64,000 nucleotides of DNA from Gyrodactylus bullatarudis (GCA_012064415.1 SSNU01000022.1:269076-333075), one strand, 5' to 3'; shown: positions 27,901-36,535, numbered from the stretch's first letter. The notes: generated by a model not told the origin, from the sequence alone. Numbers and translations are program-made.

Positions 27901-28800
27901 TTTTATTTCTTGGTTTATTATGAAAATAAGACTACAATACGTATTCCAATGATTGAGAAAAACACTTTTTGTCTTGATCAAAAGTAGAAAGGAATAAAAA
28001 GACGATCAAGCTTGATCTGCTCTGGGTATTCTAATTAAGAGTAAGAGTCTTTATATTAATTAAGATGATCAACTTTTAATAATCATATGAAACGAGAATT
28101 CTATGGCGATCATAGTGGAAATAGTGCTTTAGGATTACGAGATTTAGATCTTACATTCTTTCATAAAAGTTTTCCCGTCTAATTTTATGAATAGTCTAAA
28201 AAAATAAAATTATTTTCTCACCTTAAAAAATATCAAACTCAGATCCTCGAGATAACCGTGTAAATCTCCCACGACAGTAATCTTTCGAGCAATTGATGTA
28301 GATGCGTGTTGAATATTTTGACGTTGCATCAATGCTTCTCTAGATAACTTCAAAATTTCCAACAGCATTCTGACATGCATCTTTTGACCAGTTAGGAATT
28401 TTTGCATCATCTCCGATACCTTTGCTGTCGTATATGGAGGGTGAAATTTTGGTCCAGAATATTTTGATTCAATTTTCGGAATTCCTTGAGCATTAAAATC
28501 CCATAGGGCATCTTCGATCAACTTTTCATCGTTTACTAAGGAAATTTTTCGAATCAAGACATATCAAATGTTGAAATTTTCTCTTACAATTTCTGATTTT
28601 ATCAATAATGCTGTTCTGTTTACTGCTCTCGGTGTCGGCAATTGACAACAAATTATTAAACAAAGTATGTAATTTGATTTGGTCTTGTTCACTAGAATAT
28701 TCAAGTGATTGGTAAATCATCCAAGTACATCTTCTTTTTGCTTCTAGCTGAGCTTGATATCTTCTATACCAATTCTGAATTAAAATTACAGCTGAGAGAG
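9731..28800 (-). CDS. PPEF: PPEF / RdgC-type serine/threonine protein phosphatase (partial, six exons seen)
   Basis: This is a metal-dependent PPP-family phosphatase of the type regulated by calmodulin through an N-terminal IQ motif and by Ca2+ through C-terminal EF-hands (Drosophila rdgC, human PPEF1/2). Exons on the minus strand are 28800-28588, 28535-28222, 27416-27250, 18093-18057, 16392-16243 and 9979-9731. All phases agree, giving about 376 codons. Visible in order are the IQ motif ([11 protein letters not shown]), [33 protein letters not shown] and SVSNYY. These include the expected metal-binding D, H, N and E residues. Introns range from 52 nt to about 9 kb. The first exon and the EF-hand exons were not found. 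The linker expected before ILWSDPR is also missing, so one more exon probably lies between 16243 and 9979. Confidence 0.92.
12643..13111. mobile_element. piggyBac-like MITE (decayed)
   Basis: TTAA (12639-12642) is followed by CCCTTCAAGTCC, and the far end reads GTCTGTAAGGG followed by TTAA (13112-13115). TTAA target sites and CCCTT termini are piggyBac traits. The first 90 bases match, reversed, the sequence running left from TTAA at about 51841, which supports a mobile family. No coding capacity. Confidence 0.6.
14020..14290 (+). repeat. Dispersed repeat, copy 1 of a four-site family
   Basis: It shares TTTTTCAATGAATTT, then TACGA.AAA, and the far-end pattern GG.AAA.TGGAAT...TATCAGAACAT with copies at about 15130-15660, 19195-19440 and (partial) 36185-36260. 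It is non-coding, and its termini are not defined well enough to assign a superfamily. Confidence 0.5.
15130..15660 (+). repeat. Dispersed repeat, copy 2
   Basis: It contains the shared words CAATTAAAGATGTCAAATTTT and CACCATTTTTCAATGAATTT. The far end is near 15650 (GGAATCTAGGCGTATCAGAA). The central part between about 15260 and 15570 is unlike the other copies. Confidence 0.5.
16243..16392 (-). CDS. PPEF: PPEF exon with HGGIS
   Basis: The acceptor is AATCTCACAG and the donor is GTGAGTTTT. Fifty codons cover [22 protein letters not shown], matching the central phosphatase core, and end LSRRN in phase 0. Confidence 0.9.
16879..17060. mobile_element. piggyBac-like MITE, 182 bp, flanked by TTAA
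   Basis: TTAA at 16875-16878 and 17061-17064 flank termini CCCTTTCGGTGCCGA and TCGGCACTGAAAGAG, which are near-perfect inverted repeats. TTAA target duplication with CCC...GGG-like ends is the piggyBac pattern. It is non-coding and lies in a PPEF intron. Confidence 0.75.
17690..17750 (-). repeat. Penelope-like 3'-end box (copy 1)
   Basis: The minus strand reads ACCGGAGTAGAGTCTGAAGA then GACCCGGCGAAATAT. It matches the box downstream of the GIY-YIG frame at 24258-24300 and the copy at 26325-26360. CCGG arms pair around the CTGAAGA core. It may be a degenerate hammerhead or a plain hairpin. Confidence 0.55.
18057..18093 (-). CDS. PPEF: PPEF 37-nt microexon
   Basis: TTTAATTTCAG precedes it and GTGAGTCGG follows. 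It supplies one base to finish the previous codon and then [12 protein letters not shown]. This is exactly the segment PPEF proteins carry between RGNHED..N and the next exon (YGF.KEI..KY). Phase agrees on both sides, across introns of 9156 and 1664 nt. Confidence 0.88.
19195..19440 (+). repeat. Dispersed repeat, copy 3
   Basis: It carries TTTCAATTGAAGATGTCAAA, CACCATTTTTCAATGAATTT and CATATCAGAACATCAAAA in the same order and spacing style as the copy at 15130. Confidence 0.5.
20440..20700 (+). repeat. Dispersed repeat, partial copy of the 33405-33995 unit
   Basis: It shares TATTTTCATCAGGGTAATCT, a GTGATGAATTATATTA block and TCTTTTTCTACAGA.AGACC with the 33.4-34.0 kb copy. It then jumps into CAAG.CAGAAGACAACAT and stops. 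Confidence 0.65.
21553..21668 (+). repeat. Repeat copy shared with 46275-46390
   Basis: About 115 bp (starts ACTAGAATTATTTCGTTC) is almost identical to 46275-46390. One frame reads [21 protein letters not shown], which suggests a coding origin, but I do not recognise the protein. Confidence 0.7.
24240..24330 (-). repeat. Penelope-like 3'-end box (copy 2), downstream of the GIY-YIG frame
   Basis: The minus strand reads CCAGGAATTGAGACTGACGA then GACCTGGCGAAATGT, about 130 bp after the stop of the endonuclease frame. CCAGG pairs with CCTGG around the core CTGACGA. In copies at 17.7 and 26.3 kb the arms differ but still pair. It resembles the hammerhead core CUGANGA...GAAA, which is known in Penelope-like elements. 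Confidence 0.55.
24427..24759 (-). CDS. Penelope-like retroelement, GIY-YIG endonuclease domain (C-terminal fragment)
   Basis: An open minus-strand frame of 110 residues has no ATG and ends at the stop TGA (24429-24427). It reads NLIYRF...[20 protein letters not shown], then SSIKKHI, a C-rich turn, KIREKFYIM and DPNLCIQKN. This is the GIY-YIG nuclease in the form found at the C-terminus of Penelope-like element polyproteins. The YIGRT tyrosine and glycine, the arginine of RLAIR and the glutamate of KIREK are visible. These elements use the nuclease to nick target DNA for target-primed reverse transcription. The reverse transcriptase is absent: upstream of 24759 the sequence switches to another repeat (24765-24830). 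I read it as a 5'-truncated dead copy within a PPEF intron. The open frame suggests recent insertion. Confidence 0.9.
   Translation of the reverse strand, partial: FQLKDKLKESEQSNLIYRFEASCGARYIGRTQRRLAIRIDEHLNKNSSSIKKHIDRCGCEANESNFRIIFKNSSDQLTNLKIREKFYIMKEDPNLCIQKNYTHNLEPWPN
24765..24830 (+). repeat. Dispersed repeat fragment (34-bp block family)
   Basis: TAGACCAATACAAGCCAGAA and the rest of the 34-bp block found at 33899-33932 directly adjoin the endonuclease fragment. After the block the sequence diverges (GAACAACGTTATCG). Confidence 0.65.
26290..26365 (-). repeat. Penelope-like 3'-end box (copy 3)
   Basis: The minus strand reads GCCGGTGTAAGAGTCTGATGA then GAACCGGTGAAATAAAAGC, with GCCGGT and ACCGGT able to pair. 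The downstream block ending CTTGTCTTCCAA is shared with a plus-strand copy at about 15910-15975. Confidence 0.55.
27250..27416 (-). CDS. PPEF: PPEF exon with GDFVDRG and RGNHED
   Basis: The acceptor is CTGATTTAG and the donor is GTAAGTTAA. It begins [12 protein letters not shown], continues the phosphatase fold directly from the previous exon, and contains two of the signature PPP motifs. Confidence 0.92.
28222..28535 (-). CDS. PPEF: PPEF exon with first catalytic motif GDLHG
   Basis: It is separated from the IQ exon by a 52-nt intron (28536-28587). It ends in phase 0 after LIFFK, where vertebrate PPEF continues with N-G. The exon carries the inter-domain helix [11 protein letters not shown] and the metal-binding GDLHG. 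Confidence 0.9.
28588..28800 (-). CDS. PPEF: PPEF exon with IQ motif
   Basis: The acceptor TTTTTTAG precedes 28800 and the donor GTAAGAG follows 28588. It encodes the calmodulin-binding IQ helix and the [12 protein letters not shown] stretch typical of PPEF N-termini. The open frame continues upstream to 28840 but offers no ATG there, so an upstream coding exon is expected. I could not place it in the 257 bp before METAP1. Confidence 0.88.
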
Positions 28801-29057
28801 CTAAAAAATAATTCAGAATCAACCATACGTGGTAGTTCACTGTTTATTTGTTGCTTTTGTTGGCCAGGATTTATTAACTTAATAATAAACTAATGAAAAT
28901 TTACTTTTTTGAAATACGACATCAAGTAAATTGTTTCAAGATCGGTTCATGAGAATAGTGTGAAATGATTTTAAAATTTAATAAATTATTAAGCTGGTTG
29001 AATTCTAACAAATGTTTTCTAATCATCTAATTTGTTGAGTACATTCACTAATTCAAA

Positions 29058-31453
29058 ATGACCAACACTTGTATCAATCCGGGTTGCAATAACGAAGCCA
29101 CAAAATTGTGCCCAATTTGTCAAAGATTCGAGGTCCAATCTTGGTTCTGTAGTCAAGAGTGTCTTCAGGCTGTATGGAAAGAACATAAAAAAGTTCACAA
29201 AATTTTGTGTAAGAACTACATTTAAGTGTTATTATTTAAGCTGAGTCTGTTAGTACCAAGGTAAATCAAGTGAATGATGATGCATTTGATGGTTTCAAAT
29301 TTACTGGAAATCTTCGTCCATTTGCAAAAGCGCCAAGGGCGCGTGTTCCTAATTCTATTTGGAAACCAGATTATGCTGACACTGGAATACCACATTCAGA
29401 GACAAAAGCTGCAAATAGAATCATGAAAGTTTTGTCTGAATCAGAGATTCTGGCAATGCGTAGAACAGGAAAGTTTGGTCGCGAAATTCTAGATCTAGCT
29501 ATTTCTGTCGCAAAAGAAGGAGTAACCACCGAGTTTATAGATAATCTTGTCTTTGAAAGTTGTATGGCTCGCAAATGCTATCCTTCGCCTTTGAACTATT
29601 ATGGTTTCCCTAAATCATGCTGCACGTAAATTTTTTTCGATCATATTTTCAGTTCTATTAATGAGGTTATCTGTCATGGAATACCTGATAGTAGACCGCT
29701 CCAAGATGGTGACATTCTCAACAGTTAGTAATATTAAAATTATCTGTTCCGTTTAGTTGATATCACAACCTATTTCGAGGGCTATCACGGAGATCTTAAT
29801 GAGACAATATTCATCGGTAAACCGAGTGATGAGAATATTCGTTTGGTCAAGTGCGCATATGACTGTTTGGCTAATTCAATGGATATAAGTAAGTGTCCTT
29901 TTTATCTAATATGAAAAAATATATAAAATGCACATTTTTTGACTGTATTGTATTCAAAGTATGCTTTTTGTATATAAATAGTTTTCAATTTAATCGATAA
30001 AGTAATTTCTACTGTGACATCTACTCGGAGATGGTGACCAACTGCAGCCGTAGTATTTACTCAGAGATGGTGTCACCATCTTTGGTGTTTTTCGTTCCCT
30101 TGGTATCCAAACTTGAAATAAGTTTAATTAATAACTAACCATCTCTGGATAATCTCTCCTGTCTTGTCAAAACTTGAGATTTTGAGCGTAGAGAATTGGG
30201 ATCTAATTGTGGTTTCCTTTCTGGTCTAGGCGGTCGTCTATCTGTTTGGGAACCATCTGGATAACTTGGTAATGCTATTGGATCTCTTTTTGGTGTCATA
30301 ATTCTATACCTTGAGGTTACCTTCTGACTATAATTATCATCATTATATAAAATTGATCTAAAAGAGATTTATTTGAAAATTACCTAGTTGGCAAAACTAT
30401 TATCCTATTTCCCTTCATTGTTATTGCTTGGTTATGATGATGAAATTGGGTTGTTGAACTCTCTTCTGCTACCCAGATTGAACTTTGAAGATAGGCCATT
30501 AATGGCTGAACTACGCCTCTCTTCTCGATAATCTAAATTATTCAATTATGAGAGATGAGTAGAGTTTAGAAATTTAATTTCCATTGCGTAATTTGATCAT
30601 AATTTTATATATGAGAATTATAGTCATGTGATTATAATTTAATTTAATAAACTGTTCTTTTGAAGCCATCACATGAATCCACGACTAGGATAAATATGTA
30701 GTAGACACTTGCCTTTTTTGCATAATTTTGTTTTTATTGCACATTCTACTCACACCTGCTTGGATCTCAGCTATGCATAACCTTTCAACAATATTCATTA
30801 TTTCCTACAGTCTGAACTTGCCACTTGGTGGTTAATTTCATTGAATCAAGTTTTAATTTTCCCCTCTAAAATATCTTATTCATTAAAATAATTGCATAAT
30901 ATTTAATCACACATTTTATCATTGAATAGTTTATCCTGGTGTGAGATATTCACATATTGGTGTGCCAATTGATTCTCGTGCGACCAAAGATAATTTTAGT
31001 GTTGTACGAACATATTGTGGTCATGGAGTTAACAGTTTATTCCATAGTTTACCAAATGTTCCTCATTATAAGAATAATAAGGCCCCTGGTGAAATCAAAA
31101 TCGGTCACTCATTCACTATTGAACCAATGATCAATGCTGGTGTACACTCAGATAAAACATGGCCTGATAAGTGGACTGCTGTAACAACTGATGGTAAGAA
31201 TTCAGCCCAATTTGAACACACTATGATCGTAACCAAAAAGGATGACAATCGTTCATGCTCTAAAAATTTTATGAACGGTCCACAAATTGAAGTTGTTACA
31301 AAACGATTGAATCAAGAGATTTTACCGAAAGAAATTGAGGAAAAATTATCCGCTGTAGACAAGAGACATTTTGAAATGTATGGAAGACCTCATTTTATTG
31401 ACCAATTGGTTGAATATGATTTGATAGATAAAATGTATACAAACGTATCTTGA
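29058..31453 (+). CDS. METAP1: Methionine aminopeptidase 1
   Basis: Removes the initiator methionine from nascent cytosolic proteins. Exons are 29058-29208, 29241-29625, 29653-29723, 29757-29888 and 30930-31453, giving 420 residues in agreeing phase. Residues about 5-45 form the MYND-like zinc finger of type-1 eukaryotic enzymes (CINPGC, LCPIC, FCSQEC, HKKVH) that docks to the ribosome. The pita-bread catalytic domain carries [15 protein letters not shown], both metal aspartates ([12 protein letters not shown]), CGHGV histidine, TIEPM and QFEHT glutamates. All five metal ligands are intact. The first three introns are only 32, 27 and 33 nt, while the fourth is 1041 nt and holds an antisense gene. 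The ATG at 29058 places the first zinc-finger cysteine at residue 5. It is divergent from PPEF. Confidence 0.97.
29990..30499 (-). CDS. Unknown basic proline-rich protein nested antisense in METAP1 intron 4
   Basis: Three minus-strand exons fit together: 30499-30384, 30327-30140 and 30111-29990. Each junction has a GT donor and AG acceptor, and the phases agree to give 141 residues ending in TAA. The introns are 56 and 28 nt, and the small one matches the size habit of neighbouring genes. The protein begins [20 protein letters not shown], then turns Arg/Pro/Ser-rich ([11 protein letters not shown]) and ends in a Ser/Pro/Tyr tail. I recognise no domain. The frame is also open for 10 codons upstream of the ATG to an acceptor-like TTTAG, so a further 5' exon is possible. 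Splice logic is the main evidence; transcription is unproven. Confidence 0.6.
30500..30929. other. Rest of METAP1 intron 4
   Basis: Probable promoter and 5' region of the nested antisense gene. I see no other exon with confidence. Confidence 0.4.
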
Positions 31454-31522
31454 ATCTCGAAATAAAAGTTAATCATTTAAAATAATTTATTTTCAAAATT
31501 ATATACAAAGTGAAATTATTAA

Positions 31523-31852
31523 TTAACTAGACGACGGAATTATTGACTCGAGAGTATTAACGGGTAATTTTGTGCCGTTGGCTTCCATCTCCAAAATTCT
31601 TTGGTGAATTTCTTTCAATCGTTTTATATGATCCATAGATGTCCAAACAGAAACAAAAAGTTGAGCTTGACCACTGATGTGACAAACCACAGTCATCAGG
31701 TCACCCTTTGTTGACAATCGATATTGATAGCGCTTGTCGTCTATAGTTAAATCTTCAAAATGATATATATTATAATGGTCTAGATTAATTGGTTGCATTC
31801 TGCGAGCAAAAACGTCATCCAGGCTGTCTGGACTTGCATCTATTCCATCCAT
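31523..31852 (-). CDS. Unknown small protein, 109 residues
   Basis: A single-exon frame starting at a true ATG (31852) and ending 69 bp past the METAP1 stop on the opposite strand. The sequence is mixed alpha/beta: an acidic N-terminus (MDGIDASPDSLDDVF), a beta-like centre (YQYRLSTKGDLMTVVCHISG), a helix (IKRLKEIHQRILEME) and a Ser-rich tail. It has no signal peptide or membrane segment. I do not recognise the family. It is tail-to-tail with METAP1 and shares an 89-bp divergent promoter with EBP2, a layout that supports a real gene. It looks like a small subunit of a larger complex, but that is a guess. Confidence 0.75.
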   Translation of the reverse strand: MDGIDASPDSLDDVFARRMQPINLDHYNIYHFEDLTIDDKRYQYRLSTKGDLMTVVCHISGQAQLFVSVWTSMDHIKRLKEIHQRILEMEANGTKLPVNTLESIIPSSS

Positions 31853-31941
31853 TTTTGTAACTTTTTTGAAGTTTATACAGTTTTAAAAACTTGTAAGTTT
31901 GTATTGAAATTCCGTTTAAACACGTCTAGAATTCAAAAATT
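31853..31941. promoter_or_regulatory. Short bidirectional promoter region
   Basis: Only 89 bp separates the ATG of the 109-residue gene (minus) from that of EBP2 (plus), so the two probably share a promoter. No TATA box is obvious. Confidence 0.5.
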
Positions 31942-32829
31942 ATGAGTGATTCGGAATCAGATGTTCAAGAATTACTAAACTGCCCTGGCCTATACAGGGA
32001 AGTATCTGAGGGCAAAAAGTTCGCAAACAACAAAGATGCCATGCGTTTAATTTATAACCAACTCTTCAATAATCTTGATTGGTCAGAAAGATTAGATATT
32101 TTTGCCGATGGTCAAATTACAGATGAACAAGATGGTATAAAGAAACTTAAGGATATAAATCCGAATCATGACTTTGAAAGGGAGTCGATATTTCAAAGTC
32201 AAGCTGAGAGTGCTCTCAAAAAGGCTTTTGTGCTATTTAATAAGCACGGAATATCCACCCAACGTCCAACGGATTATTTTGCCGAAATGATGAAATCAGA
32301 TGACCAGATGAAAAAAATTAATGAAAATTTGGCTGCCATGAAAAAGAAACTTGAAATTACTGAACGAGCTCGTCAAATTAGAGAAGAAAGAAAAATTTCT
32401 AAACGAGTACAGTCGGAAATTAGAAACACAAGAAAGGAGGAGCGTGAAAATCTCCAAATGTCTATGAGAGCAGCTAGGAAAAAAGCTAAAAAGGCCGGTG
32501 AAAAGTTCAATTTGGAAAATTTCCTTGAAGAAATGAAAGAAGAAAATGGCATGTCAAACACCGGCTCTCGGAAGAACATGAGTGGTCTTGAAGAACACCA
32601 AAGCAAAGTCTCTAAACGCCGTGACTATAAAAATAAAATGTATGGATTCGGAGGACAAAAGAAGCGTAGCAAGCATAATACTAAAGAGTCGTCTATGAAT
32701 GCCACCGGTTTCAGTGTCCTGACACACCAAGCAACTCCTGCAAGAATTAAAATGCTCCAAAAGAAAGCCAAGAAACAACAAATGAAAAATAAGAAGAAAC
32801 AAAAATCCCAGTTGATGAAAATTAAATAA
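31942..32829 (+). CDS. EBNA1BP2: rRNA-processing protein EBP2
   Basis: A nucleolar assembly factor for the 60S ribosomal subunit, needed for 27S pre-rRNA processing. The intronless frame of 295 residues is close to the family length. Key matches are the DFERESIFQSQAESAL helix, QRPTDYFAEMMKSDDQM (residues 107-123, the family hallmark), the long basic coiled coil with REERKISKRVQSEI, and RRDYKNKMYGFGGQKKRSK followed by NTKES. The C-terminus is a lysine-rich nucleolar tail (KKQQMKNKKKQKSQ). The ATG at 31942 is the first in frame and is preceded by AAAATT. Nothing is missing. Confidence 0.95.
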   Translation: MSDSESDVQELLNCPGLYREVSEGKKFANNKDAMRLIYNQLFNNLDWSERLDIFADGQITDEQDGIKKLKDINPNHDFERESIFQSQAESALKKAFVLFNKHGISTQRPTDYFAEMMKSDDQMKKINENLAAMKKKLEITERARQIREERKISKRVQSEIRNTRKEERENLQMSMRAARKKAKKAGEKFNLENFLEEMKEENGMSNTGSRKNMSGLEEHQSKVSKRRDYKNKMYGFGGQKKRSKHNTKESSMNATGFSVLTHQATPARIKMLQKKAKKQQMKNKKKQKSQLMKIK

Positions 32830-33404
32830 AAATCATTCATTAATATTTAACTGATTTGTTCTGAGGAATTTTCCTAGTATCATTCTGCAAATTTTTCTGC
32901 CCTGATATGAATTTGGTATTGAAAAGCCTTTAAATTGCGAAATTATTCCTATTCAATTTATTTCTCAGTGAGAAGACTAGTTAATTCTCGTCTAGCTTCA
33001 GTTTACCTGGAAATTTTTTCAAATTTAGGATCTACTTTTTATAAAAATGCATAAAATTCATGTCGATGAAGGGGTTAGGGACTAGAGTAGTGACAAATTC
33101 TAAACGCAGGGCTTTTTTTTTCTTATCTGTAATGCGAATAAATTTATAGAGTAACTTGATGTAATTATAGAAAGATGATTATAATGCGATTTATAAAAAT
33201 ATAATTTAAAAACTACTTATCAGTAGTCACATGTACCATACTACTATTATATAAAATAAAGACTCGAACTGGTTTAGGTATAGAAACTCCCGTTCAATGT
33301 TATCGTCAACTCCCTAATCAGAAATTTGATTGACTCACATATAATTGATTAAATAATATTTAACATCCTATCTCAGGCACCAATAAAAATTAAGAAATAT
33401 TGTG
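32830..33404. other. Intergenic, no gene seen
   Basis: AT-rich, with no exon-like sequence. It includes the EBP2 3' region. Confidence 0.5.
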
Positions 33405-33995
33405 TGTGTTTAAACACTATTTTTATCAGGGTAATCTAAATGTTTTTTATAAAATATATAAGATTTTTATTTGAAAAAGTTAGTATAATAGTTATGATTA
33501 TCTGGTACATTAATTGAAATAATAGGAATAATCTGGGAGATCTTTAGGTTTTTAAAAACATCAAAATTAAAGTGAAATCTGTGTCTTAGAGGATGAAGCG
33601 GTGTAAGAAGGATCGTAAAACCCCTAGAGAAGCGAAGGTGGTAATTTCAATTGGCAGTAGGCGGGATTTTGTGATAGAGAACAGCAGTAAATGCGATTCT
33701 TCTCAGCCGAATGGGGTAGAGATCAGCCTTATTCTAATTTTAATTTTCTTTCAAGTGATGAATTATATTAACAGAGTTTAACTCTGAGAGTTATAACTCT
33801 AATAATTCAGATTACTATAACAATTTTTATAATCCTTATTTTTTAAGAAATACTAAAAACCTTTCTCTCCTCTTTCTTTTTCTACAGACAGACCAATACA
33901 AGCCAGAAGACAACATAGTCAGGTAGCAAGCGAGCAAGGTTATAGTTAATCTATGCCGAACAGCTCCCTGAAGAACTACTTGGTTCAAAATTAAT
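33405..33995 (+). repeat. Dispersed repeat, longest copy in the window
   Basis: It runs from TATTTTTATCAGGGTAATCT to GAAGAACTACTTGGTTCAAA. Parts recur at 3189, 20440, 24165, 24765 and 42735. It contains the 34-bp block (33899-33932) that is inverted at 3199. The TTTCTTTTTCTACAG before the block resembles a splice acceptor. The plus frame 33593-33781 is unrecognised. Confidence 0.65.
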
Positions 33996-34040
33996 TTTAA
34001 TAAATTATTTTATCTAATATAAAGGGTTATGTTGTCTCTG

Positions 34041-34140
34041 AGTCCTGAGTATAAGGGATTTCAGATATAATAAAATAGAATATAAACATTCATTTGGGAA
34101 GCATTGTTTTCTATCCGGTTAGGGAAAAACTTTTACTTTT
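34041..34140 (+). repeat. 100-bp direct repeat, left copy
   Basis: Identical to 34511-34610 except for one base (T versus C near the end). Starts AGTCCTGAGTATAAGGGATT. The copies are 470 bp apart and bracket a hammerhead-like motif. Confidence 0.9.
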
Positions 34141-34189
34141 ATAATAAAATTTATTAAAACTTAGATCAATATTAGAATTCTCAGCCATG

Positions 34190-34245
34190 GTCATCCAAAC
34201 GTTTCGACGGTGATTGTCTTCACACGCCTTCTTCAGTGGTACGAC
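34190..34245 (-). ncRNA. Hammerhead-ribozyme-like motif between the 100-bp repeats
   Basis: The minus strand reads CTGAAGA (34236-34230), then a 7-bp stem with one bulge (GGCG.GTG with CAC.CGTC), then GAAAC (34205-34201) and a GTT cleavage-type triplet (34200-34198). Stem I is about 3 bp (CCA with TGG) and stem III is minimal. The core residues fit the hammerhead consensus. Activity is inferred only. Confidence 0.55.
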
Positions 34246-34510
34246 AAGTTTGACAAAAAACAAATTACTATTTATATACTTTAATGATCTCATACCTATC
34301 AGTTTTGTCCAATCAGATGAGAGAATAGAATAATAATAATAAGAGGCTGACCTATGATAATAAAGTATAGATAATCAGGACAGAAAAGAGTTATAATTTT
34401 TTCATCAGATTTGATTTAACTTCCTTCTTTTGCCAAAAAGCTGAATCCAACACTACTCAATGTTCACTTCACCAATATTTCCATTAAAAGTATCATTATT
34501 GCCTATTTCT

Positions 34511-34610
34511 AGTCCTGAGTATAAGGGATTTCAGATATAATAAAATAGAATATAAACATTCATTTGGGAAGCATTGTTTTCTATCCGGTTAGGGAAAAAC
34601 TTTCACTTTT
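34511..34610 (+). repeat. 100-bp direct repeat, right copy
   Basis: Partner of 34041-34140. Such long-terminal-repeat-like pairs around a hammerhead motif are seen in Penelope-like elements and retrozymes. Confidence 0.9.
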
Positions 34611-34989
34611 GTTGGGACGAGATTTTGAAAAAATCATTTTTTCAAACATATCCTAACCTATGCAATTCTTTACAGTCATTTCAATCAAAGAATACATAAT
34701 TTCATACCGAATAAGTTATAATTCTCAACTTAACCTCTGTTTAATCTCAGTTAAAGGCTGCAATAAAAACATGAAAAAAACCAATTTACAACTCTTCGAA
34801 CCTACAAGAAGTCTAGCTTTAGCTGTTCCTAGTTCAACAAAATCCACATGAAATCTAAAAAAGTTGATTAAGAAGGAGTAATTTATTTTAAAGAAGAGTG
34901 AATTGTTTTATCCATTAAAAAAGCATAATACTAGCAGTTGTAATGCATGCAATGACCAAAATTGTAATTATTATCCAATAGAAATGAAA

Positions 34990-35732
34990 TTAAAGGTTAC
35001 CATCTAAAGTGAACCGTTTCCAGTCAGAATTGTAGTTGTATCTTATGGGTAGATTAGTATCGATAAACATTGCTCTTAGACAAATATTCAATGAGAAAGA
35101 ATGATAGAAGCTCTCACAAAACTTGCCCTCCAAACACAAGAGGGCGCATTGCCCCAAGCTCTTGTTGTAATCCTCAAGAATGGTCTTGGGATTGAAATTA
35201 TTCGACATGAAGAGGATACTCCTGCCACGATTGATACCATTGAAGGAGGGATAATTGTCTATGAGTAGGGTGAAAAATGTGTATCTGGGCAAAATTTGAT
35301 ATCGTGAAGGATCATGCTTACAACAAAATCGAATGTTTGTATTTTCACCAACAGTTGTGTCGCTAAGTTTAGCGTACTGCATCATTAGCATAGATTCTTG
35401 ATTTTGTGCATTGTTCGGCTGTAAAAGAGACCAGCTGATTCCACTCTCAATGCTGGAATTCGTCTCAATTGATTGTTCCAATAGTGACTAAATCTCTCTG
35501 GAAAATTGAAGCTATAATGAGATGAAGATAACTTGTTAGCACTATTGTTAAGATATAAACCTTCCAGCAGGGTGATTTGTCGACCGTTTTCAATTCCACA
35601 CTGAAGTAATTCTTGGTAATAATTCATAAAGACTCTACAATACACACATTGATTGTTATTCAGACTAAATGGAGGGTTGCAGTCTTGAAGGGAATAAGAA
35701 ATTAAGCCGAATATGCTCAATAAAAGTAACAT
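34990..35732 (-). pseudogene. Secreted C-type-lectin-like + PAN protein, frameshifted copy
   Basis: Paralogue of the intact gene at 41215-41952. From the ATG at 35732 it encodes a signal peptide (MLLLLSIFGLISYSLQ), a CTLD-like segment (CVYCRVFMNYYQELLQCG) and SSHYSFNF. The frame shifts near 35460, and then resumes with SWSLLQPNNAQNQES (CTLD W...QPNN box), FCCKHDP and a PAN-like tail (CALLCLEGKFCESFYH). Alignment to the paralogue shows one missing base between CAATCAA and the TGG codon. It is therefore a young pseudogene, or the base is an assembly error. The rest of the frame is well kept, including cysteines and the ending WKRFTL. Confidence 0.8.
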
Positions 35733-36056
35733 GTTTTTCAAGTGATGAAAACAGTCCAAAGTTTGCTTATAAATTCCTCAACATGTATCTATAGGAACAT
35801 ATATAATAAAAAGTTATTTTTTCATTGTCAATCAAGCTTATTTTTCAATATGAATTAGGTACAAATATACAGTAGCAGAAAAAATAGAAAAGCATCTTCT
35901 CCTTTATAGCAAGATAACCTCTTCGAGTCACACTGACTTATTCTTATCAAAGCCGATTTTAAAAATTATACATTTTTCCGCCAGAGTTCATTTTTTTGCT
36001 ATACGACTTTCTATTTCAATAAATTTTTTATTTTTCAGAATTTGTAAAACTTCTAT
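35733..36056. other. Upstream region of the lectin-like pseudogene
   Basis: No other gene seen. It presumably holds the old promoter. Confidence 0.4.
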
Positions 36057-36535
36057 ACATTAGGCTAGGGTGAAATTTTTGACCTCATATTAGGACCAAC
36101 TTTTCTGATAGAATTACTATCAATTCTAAGCATTATTTTGTATTGAAGAATGTGTCAAAAATGCTTCTTCATTATGTCATTCGATTTTAAAACTCCAAAT
36201 TTTTTTCAAATCGTCGCTCAATTTTCAATGAATTTCTACAACGGAATCACTAAAATCCGAATCTCTTGGCCATTTAATGAATTTATTAATTTTTATCTTC
36301 AGAAATAGTAATCTTGTCATCAAGAGGGGTTTCATGGTTAATTTCGTTATTTTATCATTTCCATGGGATATTGTGGGATAAAATGGGCAATGACATAATG
36401 GAGAATGACTGTCACGCTTTAAAAATATGCAAAACATCTGATCTGAGTGCTAAAATTCATCAGAAAAGTTAGCACTCTCGTGAGTTGTTCGGAGAAAAAA
36501 AAATTCACCCTAGCCTACTATACAATGTAGCCTAT
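36057..36535. mobile_element. MITE-like inverted-repeat element (TAGGCTAGGGTGAA ends)
   Basis: The left end ATTAGGCTAGGGTGAAATTT is mirrored by TTCACCCTAGCCTACTA at about 36510-36528, and an inner AACTTTTCTGAT is also inverted. Related ends or inner parts occur at about 14330-14375 and 54640-54790. No coding capacity. TA-rich flanks suggest, but do not prove, a Tc1/mariner-type target. Confidence 0.55.
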
